Below, in pieces: positions 7,054 to 17,600 of a DNA stretch of 64,000 bases; position 1 is the stretch's first letter, and each line of letters opens with the position of its first letter. The translations under genes and the position numbers were made by a program. A model generated the notes under the pieces. That model did not search any database and was not told where the DNA came from. It worked only from the letters and a program-made list of their open reading frames with translations. The DNA lies in the NCBI GenBank assembly GCA_963774765.1, contig CAVZGP010000011.1, positions 816,418 to 880,417 on the forward strand, in the 5' to 3' direction. Source of the DNA: Sva-07 sp963774765. Its GTDB lineage: Bacteria; Actinomycetota; Acidimicrobiia; Acidimicrobiales; Ilumatobacteraceae.

Positions 7054-9768
7054 ATGGGTGAGGGACCGTCTGTCGCTCGAGCTGTACCCCCTGCAGCGGC
7101 CGCCGGGACTGCTGTTGCCTGGCACAGCCTGGCTGGAGACGACGTCGAACGGCTCCTCGAGACCGGTGGCCACGGCCTCACCGCGGTCGACGTGTCGGCC
7201 CGCCGCTCGCGGTACGGCCCCAACCAGATGGAGGAGGAACCGCCCACGCCCGCCTGGCTGGTGTTCGTCCGCCAGTTCCGAAGCCCGCTGATCTTCATCC
7301 TGCTCGTTGCGCTCGTCGTCACGGTCGTTCTCGGAGAGCACCTCGACGCGGCGGTGATCGCCGTGGTGCTGCTGCTGAACGCGGTGATCGGGTTCACACA
7401 GGAACGCAAGGCCGAGGGTGCCGTGCGGGCGTTGATGCAGATGGTCGTCCCGCACGCCCGCGCCGTCCGTGATGGCCGCGACGAAGAGATCGACAGCAGG
7501 GATCTGGTGCCGGGCGATGTCGTCCTGCTCGAGTCAGGTGCGCGAGTTCCGGCCGACTTGCGCCTTGTCGGAGCCATTGCGTTGCAGGTCGATGAGTCGC
7601 TGCTGACGGGAGAGTCGGCATCGGTCACCAAGAACGTCGAGCTCGTCGTGCCCGAAACTCAGCTGTCGGACCGGTCGTGCATGGTCTACACCGGCGCGAC
7701 CGTCACGGCGGGCCGGGGCCGGGGCATCGTTGTTGCGACCGGGTCGAACACCGAACTCGGTGCAATCGCCGGCCTGATGCGTTCCGAAACGGTCGCGGCC
7801 ACGCCGTTGCAGCGCCGGATGGACCATTTCGCCCGGATCATCGGGATCGCGGTCGGCGCGGCAGCGCTGGTCGCGTTCGTCAGCGGGGTCGCGCTCGGCG
7901 AACCGGTCGAGGACATGTTCCTCGTCGCCGTCGCTCTGGCGGTGTCCGCCGTGCCCGAGGGTCTTCCCGTGGCGGTCACGATCACGCTCGCGGTCGGGGT
8001 TCGCCGCATGGCGCGCCGCAACGCGATCGTCCGCCGCCTGCCGGCGGTGGAGACGCTGGGAAGCACGACGGTGATCTGCTCCGACAAGACCGGCACGCTC
8101 ACCGAGAACCGGATGACGGTCGAAGAGATCTGGACGCCGGGCCATCGCTACACCCTCGGTGGGGGAGTCCCGGATGGCGAGTACTTCGAGGGCGATGAAC
8201 CCGCTGCGATCGGCGACCATCCCGGGCTGCACGAGACTTTGCTCGCAGGCGTGCTCACCAACGAAGCCGACCTCCACTGGGCGGGCCACGACCTGGCCAC
8301 CACCGGCGACCCCACCGAAGTGGCACTGCTGATGTCGGCGCTCACGGCGGGGCTGGAGCCCGGAGACGTGCGCACCGCCTACCCGGTGTTCGCGGAACTC
8401 CCGTTCGAACCGACCCAGCAGTACTCGGCCAGCATTCGCGTGCGCATTGATCGGCACACGGAGTTCGTCAAGGGCGCACCGGAACGGGTGTTGGGCATGT
8501 GCACCCAGATGCTCACCGATCGCGGTCCGGTCCCGCTCGACTCCGAGGCCGTTGCTGATGCCGCACGCAAGATGGCCGCTCGCGGCCAACGTGTGCTCGG
8601 CTTCGCCCGCCGGACCTTCTCCGATCCGCTGGGCGACCGCTACGAGGTTGGCGAACCCGATGGGCTGGTGTTCGTCGGGCTGCAGGCCATGATCGACCCG
8701 CCCCGAGCAGGAGTGGCGGCCGCGATCGCTGCGTGTCAGACCGCAGGCATTCGCGTCGTGATGATCACCGGTGACCACGTCGCCACCGCTCGCGCCATCG
8801 CCGCCCAGATCGGCATCACGGGAACCGATGCCGCCATCACCGGTGCCGAACTCTCGGAACTCGACGACGAAACGCTCGCCGAACGAGTCGATCGAGTGTC
8901 CGTCTACGCCCGAGTGTCCCCTGCGGGCAAGCTTCGTATCGTCCGCGCCCTGCAGGCAGGGGGCGCCATCGTCGCCGTCACCGGCGACGGTGTCAACGAC
9001 GCTCCGGCGCTCAAGGCCGCGGAGATCGGCATCGCCATGGGCGACAAGGGGACCGACGTCGCCCGCGAGGCTTCGGAGATGGTTCTCGCCGACGACAACT
9101 TCGTCTCCATCACCGCCGCAGTCGAGGAAGGGCGGGTGACCTTCGACAACATCCGCAAGGTCACGTTCTTCCTCGTGTCCACTGGCGCTGCCGAGATCAC
9201 GGCCATCCTCGTCGCGGTCTGGCTCCACTGGCCACTCATCCTGCTGCCGGCCCAACTGCTGTGGCTCAACCTGGTCACCAACGGGGTCCAGGATGTGGCC
9301 CTCGCATTCGAACCCGCAGAGCGAGGTGTGTTGCGCCGCCCACCGCGTCGACCCGGCGGTGGAGTCCTCGATCGACTCATGTGGGAACGCGTCGTCCTCG
9401 CCGGCCTCGTCATGGGCGCCGGCATGCTGGCGATGTTCCGTTGGGAACTCGACTCCACCGACTCGCTCATCGGAGCCCAGACCGTCGCCCTGACCACGAT
9501 GGTCGTGTTCCAGGTGTTCCAGGCCGGCAACTCCCGGTCGGAGACCGAATCCGTGTTCCGCCGCAGTCCGTTCTCGAACAAGCTCCTGTTCCTCGCCACC
9601 GTGGCTGCCCTCGGAATCCACGTCGCCGCGCTCCACCTGCCATTCACCCAGTACGTGCTGCGAGTCGAGCCCATCGGGCTGGGCACCTGGCTGCGCATCG
9701 TGGTGGTCGCCACGAGCATCATCGTGGCGATGGAACTCCACAAAGCGTTTCGTCGACGAGCGACCTGA
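7054..9768 (+). CDS. P-type cation-transporting ATPase, P2 (SERCA/PMR1-like) class
   Basis: This 904-residue ATP-driven cation pump has all the P-type landmarks. It has an N-terminal cation-ATPase domain (GPNQMEEEPP), the A-domain TGES loop (LLTGESASVTKN), the M4 metal site VPEGLPV near residue 301, and the phosphorylated Asp in DKTGTLTENRMT near residue 344. KGAPERVL marks the nucleotide-binding domain, and the hinge is TGDGVNDAPALK near residue 645. Four C-terminal helices follow. The PEGLP sequence in M4 and the C-terminal domain suggest a calcium, manganese or sodium pump rather than a heavy-metal P1B pump. I take the ATG at 7054; an upstream ATG at 7003 adds a Cys-rich stretch unlike the family. 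Confidence 0.92.
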   Translation: MGEGPSVARAVPPAAAAGTAVAWHSLAGDDVERLLETGGHGLTAVDVSARRSRYGPNQMEEEPPTPAWLVFVRQFRSPLIFILLVALVVTVVLGEHLDAAVIAVVLLLNAVIGFTQERKAEGAVRALMQMVVPHARAVRDGRDEEIDSRDLVPGDVVLLESGARVPADLRLVGAIALQVDESLLTGESASVTKNVELVVPETQLSDRSCMVYTGATVTAGRGRGIVVATGSNTELGAIAGLMRSETVAATPLQRRMDHFARIIGIAVGAAALVAFVSGVALGEPVEDMFLVAVALAVSAVPEGLPVAVTITLAVGVRRMARRNAIVRRLPAVETLGSTTVICSDKTGTLTENRMTVEEIWTPGHRYTLGGGVPDGEYFEGDEPAAIGDHPGLHETLLAGVLTNEADLHWAGHDLATTGDPTEVALLMSALTAGLEPGDVRTAYPVFAELPFEPTQQYSASIRVRIDRHTEFVKGAPERVLGMCTQMLTDRGPVPLDSEAVADAARKMAARGQRVLGFARRTFSDPLGDRYEVGEPDGLVFVGLQAMIDPPRAGVAAAIAACQTAGIRVVMITGDHVATARAIAAQIGITGTDAAITGAELSELDDETLAERVDRVSVYARVSPAGKLRIVRALQAGGAIVAVTGDGVNDAPALKAAEIGIAMGDKGTDVAREASEMVLADDNFVSITAAVEEGRVTFDNIRKVTFFLVSTGAAEITAILVAVWLHWPLILLPAQLLWLNLVTNGVQDVALAFEPAERGVLRRPPRRPGGGVLDRLMWERVVLAGLVMGAGMLAMFRWELDSTDSLIGAQTVALTTMVVFQVFQAGNSRSETESVFRRSPFSNKLLFLATVAALGIHVAALHLPFTQYVLRVEPIGLGTWLRIVVVATSIIVAMELHKAFRRRAT

Positions 9769-9795
9769 CGCCCGTTTTTGGGGCAGGATGGTCCG

Positions 9796-10530
9796 ATGCC
9801 CACCTCGGACGGACCGACACCCGTCACCCGCGATGCGCCCGATCGGCCGCTGGCCGGCATCCGAGACGTCGACGTTCGGGAGGTGGAGCTGACAGCTGAG
9901 CTCGCCGAGCGCCGAGCGGTGGTGGCCGAGTTGGGGGAGGCGCTGCGCGATCTGACGTCGAGTGCGATCGGCAGCGAGGTCGATGTCGACGTGATGCGTC
10001 GGGTGGCCGAGCATGCACGGTCGCTGGCCACGACGCTCGCCGAGCGACAGCGACGTCTCGACGAGCAGTCATCGGTCGACGACCTGCACCGCGGCCAACG
10101 CCCGTACAACCCTGTGGTGGGCCTCGGCAACCCGGTCGCGCCGCCGATGCGCGTGGAGATCGTGAACGGCGCCGCGGTCGGCTGGTGCACCCTCGATTGG
10201 CGCTACGAAGGGCCCTTCACCTACGTCCATGGTGGAGTCAGTGCCCTGCTCCTCGATCAGATCATGGGGTACGCCGCTGCTGCTGCGGGACATCCCGGCG
10301 TGACCGGCAGGCTGGAAGTGCGCTACCGCGCCACGGTTCCGCTCGGCCAGCCGCTACGACTGCAGGCCAGGCTCATCGACGTGCTGGGCGTCCGGGCGGC
10401 AGTCCGGGGCACGATCAGCCTGGCGACCGCCCCCGACGACGCGCTCGTCGAGGCCGAGGGGCGATTCCTGACGCTGCGCCCGGAACAGGCCACCCGTCTG
10501 TTCGGCGGCGTCTCCGAAGGCGCTCACTGA
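9796..10530 (+). CDS. PaaI-like hot-dog thioesterase with N-terminal helical extension
   Basis: A 244-residue protein. The C-terminal 140 residues form a hot-dog fold: YVHGGVSALLLDQIMGYAAA is the PaaI/YbgC-type HGG helix, followed by strands GRLEVRYRATVPLGQPL and RAAVRGTISLA. The N-terminal 100 residues are charged helices (about 30-95) with heptad-like spacing and may mediate oligomerisation. Such enzymes hydrolyse acyl-CoA thioesters in the cytoplasm; the substrate is not evident. The sequence from 10531 to 10768 after it shows no convincing gene. Confidence 0.8.
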   Translation: MPTSDGPTPVTRDAPDRPLAGIRDVDVREVELTAELAERRAVVAELGEALRDLTSSAIGSEVDVDVMRRVAEHARSLATTLAERQRRLDEQSSVDDLHRGQRPYNPVVGLGNPVAPPMRVEIVNGAAVGWCTLDWRYEGPFTYVHGGVSALLLDQIMGYAAAAAGHPGVTGRLEVRYRATVPLGQPLRLQARLIDVLGVRAAVRGTISLATAPDDALVEAEGRFLTLRPEQATRLFGGVSEGAH

Positions 10531-10768
10531 GCGTCGCAGCCAGGGCCAAACGCGCGTCAAAGGCAACAACCCCACGGCGATGCACCGCCTCGCCGATCAG
10601 TTCGATGCCGCAAGCCAGAACCTCGCCGGCGGCGCTTGACATGTCCAACACGGGGAGACGCTGACCGATGTGGCCGCCTACCCGGACTGGAATCCCGAAG
10701 ATCGCCGTTGACAAGCGCTGCTCGTCGACGAGTCGTGCGTTCGAGCAGCCGGCGTCGAATTCGGATGG

Positions 10769-11614
10769 TCAGAGCGAACAGGCTCTGGCGGCGGCGGCGA
10801 TGACGTGGCGTGGATGGTCGACGAATCGATCGACGAGATCGGTGAGTTTCGGGTCGGCGATCAAGTGCGCCACGATGAGGGCGCGGTAGAGCGCAGTGTC
10901 GTCGACGGGCTCGACGAGCACGTCGGCGACATCGACTGACGCCCATCGCCGAACCCGGCGGAGCACCATGTGCGCTGCTGCGGGTGAACACGACGACACG
11001 TCCAGCGAACGCACGCCGGCAACAGGTTGAAACGCTGACGTCAGGACATCGTCGCCTTGTCGGAACTCGACGAGTTCTGGCTCTCCGACCACCAGCGGCG
11101 CAGTTCGGTCGCGCACCTCGGCCGTCCAACCGAGTGTCGACAAGGTCGACTCGAGCTGCTGATAGGTCATCTCGCGCACGACGACGAGATCCGGCGTGGG
11201 TTCGAACAAGGACGTCGCGTCGTGACGATCGGGCACGAACACCACGACGGAGTCGCCGGGCGATCGTGGTTCGCGCACGCCGGTCTGCGCACCGACGCCG
11301 ATTCCGGTTGCCAACGACCACACACCGTCGGCGCGCACGAGCGCGTGAGGGTCCGACTCGCGCAACATGGCGACGACCGTGCTGTAGGCCACGCCGAGGA
11401 TCGGCCTCCCGTCGAACACCGGCCCGAGCTCTGGCCACACCTCGACCGACTCCACGCGTCCCTTGTCGTATCGCACGACGACACCGTCGAAATGGTCAAC
11501 GGACTCGTCGTCGACGGACGACGTCGGTGATCCCAGCATCGTGACGACGTCCGCGCGAGGCGCGCCGAGCGCGATCGGTCCGTTACGGACGCCGGCGACG
11601 ACACTCCAGGTCAT
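10769..11614 (-). CDS. Candidate immunity protein for the eCIS effector
   Basis: This 281-residue cytoplasmic protein is not assigned to a family. The N-terminal part reads VRNGPIALGAPRADVVTMLG, then a beta-rich segment with VVVRYDKGRVESVEVWPELG. This (I/L)xLGxxRxxVxxxLGxP pattern occurs in several small proteins encoded next to polymorphic toxins. ILGVAYSTVVAML may be a second, weaker copy. The C-terminal third is helical, with LYRALIVAHLIADPKL. Its ATG overlaps the effector stop by 4 nt (ATGA), and it is the last gene of the eCIS operon. An immunity role is inferred from this position directly after a toxin-like C-terminus. It could also be a chaperone or loading factor. Confidence 0.5.
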   Translation of the reverse strand: MTWSVVAGVRNGPIALGAPRADVVTMLGSPTSSVDDESVDHFDGVVVRYDKGRVESVEVWPELGPVFDGRPILGVAYSTVVAMLRESDPHALVRADGVWSLATGIGVGAQTGVREPRSPGDSVVVFVPDRHDATSLFEPTPDLVVVREMTYQQLESTLSTLGWTAEVRDRTAPLVVGEPELVEFRQGDDVLTSAFQPVAGVRSLDVSSCSPAAAHMVLRRVRRWASVDVADVLVEPVDDTALYRALIVAHLIADPKLTDLVDRFVDHPRHVIAAAARACSL

Positions 11615-14600
11615 GGCGTCGTCGGATTTCGCAGGTCGTTGATCGTGAGCATCGAGTTCCGGTTCATCGTCTTGACCGTGGGATCGAACTCTATGTAGTC
11701 GAGCATCTGCTGAATCCCCTTTTCGTACTTGCCGGGGTGTTTGGCGCGGATCTCGTCGAGGTCCATCTTGATCGCTTCGAGGTACTTGCCTTCTGCGATG
11801 AGACGGGCCTGCTTGGCGCGCCACTCGAGCCCACCCTTCGGTCCGAGGCTGTTGTCGGTCGAGGTGAGGGCTCGGTGGTCCAGCTTGTCCATCCGCAGCG
11901 CTGCGCCCTTGCCATAGCTGGGCATACCGTTGACCGAGTCCGGCGGAATGTGGTTGACCTCTCCGCCCTGGCTCGGCACGTCGTAGTACCGGCCACCGAG
12001 CGGTAAGCGGTCATCAGCCAGGTCCGGTCGCAACTTGTAGGTCAGATCGTCGAGTTCGCCCTTGAGTTCGCTGACCCTCGCTCCGGCAAAGTTGAGATCG
12101 TCGACGAACTCCTTGTGCACTGCCCACACACCCTGCCCACGCAGTGATGCGTCGACCTCGCCCGGTGTCAGCCCCAGCTTGCTCTGGTACTCGGCGAGCA
12201 CACCGCGCAGTTCGCGCATCGCGTTGATCCGCTCACCTTCCAAACGGGCACGTTCGACCGGATCGGCCTCTGTATGGAGCGCGTGTTCGGCGTCGAGCTT
12301 CCGCTGCACCGCTGCGTTGGCGCGATCGCGCACCTCGCCGAGGGCTTTCCGGTCGGCGGCGACCCGGTCGAGTTCGGCTTGGGCGGCTGCGACGTGTGGT
12401 CGGTATTTCGCCTCGGCGTCGGCGCGCGCCTTGGCAGCAGCGACGTCCGCGGCCGTCGGCGGAGGCAGCGTCGTGGTCGCGCCGGCAGCCGGCGTCTTCT
12501 TCTTGCTGAACAAACGTGAGGGCTCGTCGAGGTAGAGCGGTGGCGCTCGTCGTCCGGCAGTGATCTCCGCCAGCGCGCTCGCATCGAGGTCGCCGAGCTC
12601 GGCCTGTCGTGTGGTCATGACGTCATGGGCCGAGCGTGCGTCGTCGAGACGAGACCGCAGGTCGGCAGCCACCGCCGGATCGTCCGTCGTGCGAATCTCG
12701 GTCTCCAGATCGCGGATCAAGCGGAGTTGGGCGTCCACCTCCAGATCGAGTTTGGCGTGCCAGGTCGAGATTCGATCCTCGATCGACAACGAGTCCCAGT
12801 TCTGGAGCCGACGTTCGTCGAGTTGGGCCAGCTTCTGGGCATGCACCGGGTCGTTGAGTTGGGCCACATGGATGCCTTCCTCGCGCAACGCGGAGATCGG
12901 GGCGCCTTCGCGCACGGCAATCACCGGCCGACCGTCGATCACCAGCGTGACCGCTTGACCCTTGCTCGTGCTCCCGGTGCGCGCCCTGAACTCGGCAGCG
13001 GACAGGATGACGATCGGTGTGTCGGCCAACGCCGCTCGCTGAGTCGGTGGAATGCTCGACAACATCTCGGTGCGCATCGCCTTGATCGTGCGCTGAGCGG
13101 CGTCGACCTCGGTCTGGAGGTGCTGCCGCCCGTGCTCGAGGGCGCGATTGAACTCGGGCATCGTGGCATCCGGGAACTGTGATTTGTACTCCTTCCATGC
13201 CTGGGTCCGCTCTTCGATCGAGCCACGACCGCGAAATTCGTCGTGATGCCACTTCCCGGTTTCCGCTGCCTCGCGCATCGACGCCAGGACCACGCGGTCG
13301 GGGTGGAGATCGGCTCCCGAACCGAAGTGGAAGTGGAACGACCGCTTCGCGATGGCGGCGAGGCGCATCGCCTGTTCCGAGACGTGGGACACGGCGCCAC
13401 CGATGACGATGCTCGCGGCAACGGCGGACGTGGTGTCGCGGATCACGTTGGCCAACGGGTCGCCCTTCCAGGTCTCGCGGTTGAGCAGGCTGGTGAACAC
13501 AGCGGTCGGTGCCGATCCGGCGACCTGTTCGGCGAGGTGCGCACCCGCACGTGCCAGAAACGGCTTCGCGGCACGCTGGGCGGCGATCTGCTTCGCCGAG
13601 GCCTTCAACGCAGCCTTGGTGGCGCCGGTCGGTTTGGGCAGCTTCAACAAGATGTTGCCGACACGCGTGGTCGCGATCGAGACGGCGAGATCGAGCGCAC
13701 CGATGACCACGTCATCGGTGAGCTGATTCTTTCCGTACGCGTTTCCGAGCAACGCAGCTTTCGTGCCGATCGTTGCCGCGGTGCCGGCGACGGACGCGAT
13801 CGCCGCGATCGCGACGGGGCCGAGCGTGCCTCCCGACAGAAAGGTGGCAGCGGCACCGACGGCGACGACGACGACCAACGTGATCGCCTGGACCCACGAG
13901 TCGACCTTCGCGTCGATCGCCTCGCGGTAGGCCTGCGAGGCCCGCTCAGCTCCGGCAACCTGGTCGTAGAACGCCGACTGAGCGTTGCGGACCGTGGTCA
14001 TGTCGCCCGAGGTGATCGCGGACTGCAACTTCGCGTAGCTCGCTTCGGATCTTGCGAACTCGGTGGCCATCGTGTCGAGGCCCTCTGCGCTGATCGCGTA
14101 GGTGTCGCGTTCGTACTCGAAGCGACGACGGGCGGCGTCGATCGCCTCTTTGGCGTTCGTCGGGACGCCTCGTTTTGCCTCGTCGATGTCGAACCGTTCG
14201 CGGCTGACGTCCTTGCGTCCGTCGATCGACCCGCCTCCCGCCTCGTCACGCAGGCGGCCCCACATGTCCTCGTTGTATTTCGCTTGGTAGTCGGCGGCGA
14301 TCTCGGCCAACTGCTCCTTGGTCTTGCCACCGATGCCCGACAGCACCTGCTTGGCGTCCATGTTCCAGCCCTGCACACCGAAGCGGACTTTCTGGGCGTC
14401 GTTCAGGAAGCCACCGGAGAGCTTGAACTCGCCGGTGACCTCGTCCTTGCCGTACCTCGCCAGCGCTTCTTCCTCGCCGGAGAACTGCGTGCTGTCGATG
14501 ATCATCCGGCGCAACGCGAGCTTCGGGTCACCGCCCCATTGATCGCCGTACTTCTCACCGAAACGGGTGTCGACCTCCTTGAAGTATTTGGTGGCGAGAC

Positions 14601-17600
14601 CCTGCGTGACACGATCGACGACCGCCGTGCGGTACGCCTCGACCTCGCGTGGGCCGAGGGGACGGCCCGCGACCTTCGTTCGTTTGTCGAGTTCGGCCGC
14701 CAGTTCCTGACTGACGACCTCCTGGAGTGCGTTCGAGCGTTGCACTTCCTTGCTCGCTCGGTCATATGACGCCTGCAGCGCGTCGTTGACCTCGCTGTCG
14801 GAGGCGTAGAGACCGCGCGTCGTCTGCTGGAGGCGTCCTGCCATCTGCCCGGAACGGTCGACGTGCACCTGCGCTCTGGCGATGTCGAGCTTCTCGCCTC
14901 CGAGGAACGTCCAGTTCATCGCGGTCTCGAGTGCGCTCACGCCGCCGCCGGGCACTTCCTTTGCGAAGCGCCGCTCGTACGCCAACTCCATGCCGCGCAT
15001 CCGACGCCGGACTTCGTTGTCGAACTGTTCGTCGTCGAGGTCGGCGGTGCGCGGATCACGTGACACCTGGGCCCGGATCTGGTCGGCAACTTTCTGCATC
15101 GCCGCCAGGTCGCCTCTGCCGCCCTTGTCGCGTACCGCGCGATCCATCGCCAGCGCGTTGACGTCGTCCTGCAAGGCCCGTTCCTGCGCTGGAGTCGACT
15201 CACCTGGCTTGGCCTGCATCGCGTTGAGCTGCATCTGCAGGTCGATCTGCGTGGCGGCCCGATCGTCGGGCACGCTGCGCAAGCCGCCACCGATGCTGGT
15301 GTCACGGCGACCGTGGGTGACCTTGGCGAGCTTTTCCTTGACACCAGGCTGTGCGAGCAGTTGTTGGGCTTCCTCGGGGGAGAGTGCCGCCATCGCGTCG
15401 ATCGCTTCCTGCGGATCATCGGAGAACCAGCCATCTGCCAGGCTGACGCTGGCCTCGGCAGCGGCGACCTTGTCGTTCTTGCGCAGTGCCTCGGCTTTGC
15501 GGAATTCGGCCCCGCTCATCTCGTCGTCGATCCGCCAGGCGAGCGTCTCGCCCTTCTTCAGGCCGTACCACGCGTCGAGCATGTACGACTGCTGGGCGTC
15601 GAGCCCGCTGAGCATCTCGTAGACGGTGCTCTCGGTCGTGCCGACGCCGTCGAAGGCCGACTTGAGACGGTCGGCGCGTGTCTGCATCCCTTGGCTGCCC
15701 TCGGGAAACACCACTGTGGCGAGGTCGAGCAACTCGCCTTCCGTCGTCGGCCTCATCTTCAAGACCGCGGCACGGATCCGTTCGGCGATCGGCGTGAGCC
15801 GCGACCGGTCCGCGAATCGGGAGCGCTCCGCAGCCGCGACGGCTGCCATCGGGTCTGCCAGGTCGCCGCCGGAGGCGAGATAGGCCTCGGCGTCCTTGCG
15901 TTGCTCGACCGTCATCTTTGCGACGATCGCCTTCATCTCGTCGGACGCCTGCTCGTTCTTCGCCTCGTAGGCGACGATCGCGAAATTGACCTGACCCAGC
16001 AACCGGTTGCGTATCGCCCCGTCCGCGGCGTTCTTCTTTGCCGTGTCGATCGCCTTGTTCTGCCGCGTCACATCGGCGTCTCGCGCGAAGCGACGTGCTT
16101 CGTCGCTGATCTTCGCCCGCGTCCGTTGGGCCGCCCATTGGCGCAGCGCCGAGCGAGCATTGGTGCCGGTCTCCTTCAGCCGATCGACGAGCGCGGTCTT
16201 GTCGACCTCGACTTGCGACTTGAGGGTCTTGAACGTGGCGGCGAGTTCGTCGTTGGCGACGTCGAGCCAGACCTTGCCGTCGATCGTCGGCGCCCAGCGC
16301 GTCGCGGCCGGACGCGCGGCCTGAATGGCGTCGTCGGCTTTCCGGTAGGCCGTGGCGTAGGCCGCCTGATACAGGTCGAGCAGCGTGGTGCGGCGCTTGG
16401 CGCCGCGCTCGTGCGCCAAGACGCCCTTGCTCACGTCGGCGTCGATCACCGTCATCCGCAAGTCGAACAGTTCGTTGACGATCTCCGGGTTTCTCGACCA
16501 CAGCGCCGACTTCAATCGACGGAGTCTCCGCGCCTCGTCGCGGGCGCGAGCGCGTGCTTCCTTGGCGAGCTGCTTGCGGGCCTCGTCGCTGAGTTCCTCG
16601 ACGACGGCTTTCGCGAAGGCGGTGCGCGTCTGGAGTCGCTGCACCTTCGCGTCGGCGACTTCCTGTGCACGCGCTGTGACCGCCGCTTGGATTTCTTCGA
16701 CCGCCAGTCCGGCGATCTTGGCAAGGTTGTTCATCTCCGTGGTGAACGCCTCGGCAAGCGGAGGCTTCTCCTTGTCACTCACCTCGGGAAAGGCGTTGGC
16801 GAGCTTGTTGCCGGGGAAGGCCATCGACCTGCTGGTGTCGATCATCGCTTGCACTTCACCGTCGACGTCCTGCAGGAGGCGAGCGAGTGCGCGGGCGACA
16901 TTGGCCTTGTCCGCGGCGCCTTGAGCCGCCGGTACGACGGAGTCCGGGGGGTCGGGCTGACGGACGTCGAGGAGTACGGGCGGATCGATGGCGACCGGAA
17001 GTGGGGCCGGCTCGTCGGTGACGGGCTGCTTGCCCTCCGCGACCGCCTTGCGGTATGTCGCGCTTTCCGCATCGGATTTCGCCTTGACCTTGGGGCCGAC
17101 ATCTGCCGCGGTGTCGGTGTCCAGTTCGAGTTCGACGTCGAGTTCGCCCGTACCCACTCCCTCGGGAGCGATGACGGTGGGCACCGTGCGATTTGGCAGT
17201 GGCTTCGGTGCAGGGAGACTGAGCGGCGACAACCGGGCGTTGCGTGCGGTGAGGACGTTGGCTGTTTCCGTCGGCACCGGGTCGATCTCGAGCGGGTCAG
17301 GTGGCCGCGGAGGTGGTCCCCCCATCCGGCCACCGCCGCGGGCGCGATGCTGCGCGGTCGTGACCTTCGCGGCCTGCACCAGCCTCGCAGTCGTCTCCGC
17401 GGAGTTGTCAGCCGGCAGGTCGACCGGCTTGCGGCGGCCGAGGTCGGAACGAATTGCTGCCTGCAGACCGTCCGGAGTGGTCGCGGTGACGTTGGACCGA
17501 TCGACTCCTTCGACGTCGACATGCTGAGTGGCGTCGCCAGGCGGGCCGACGCCCACGGCGTCGGCGTCGCCAGCCTGGACGGAGGCTTCGGCCTGGTCGG

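Noticed and set aside
7534..10014. 826-codon open frame antisense to the P-type ATPase
   Set aside because: Its composition (His/Asp/Arg/Gly-rich, no motifs) is that of a shadow frame in high-GC DNA, and the plus-strand ATPase is certain.
10531..10768. Possible small genes between the thioesterase and the eCIS operon end
   Set aside because: Short open stretches exist on both strands but none has a start with a ribosome-binding site or a family pattern.
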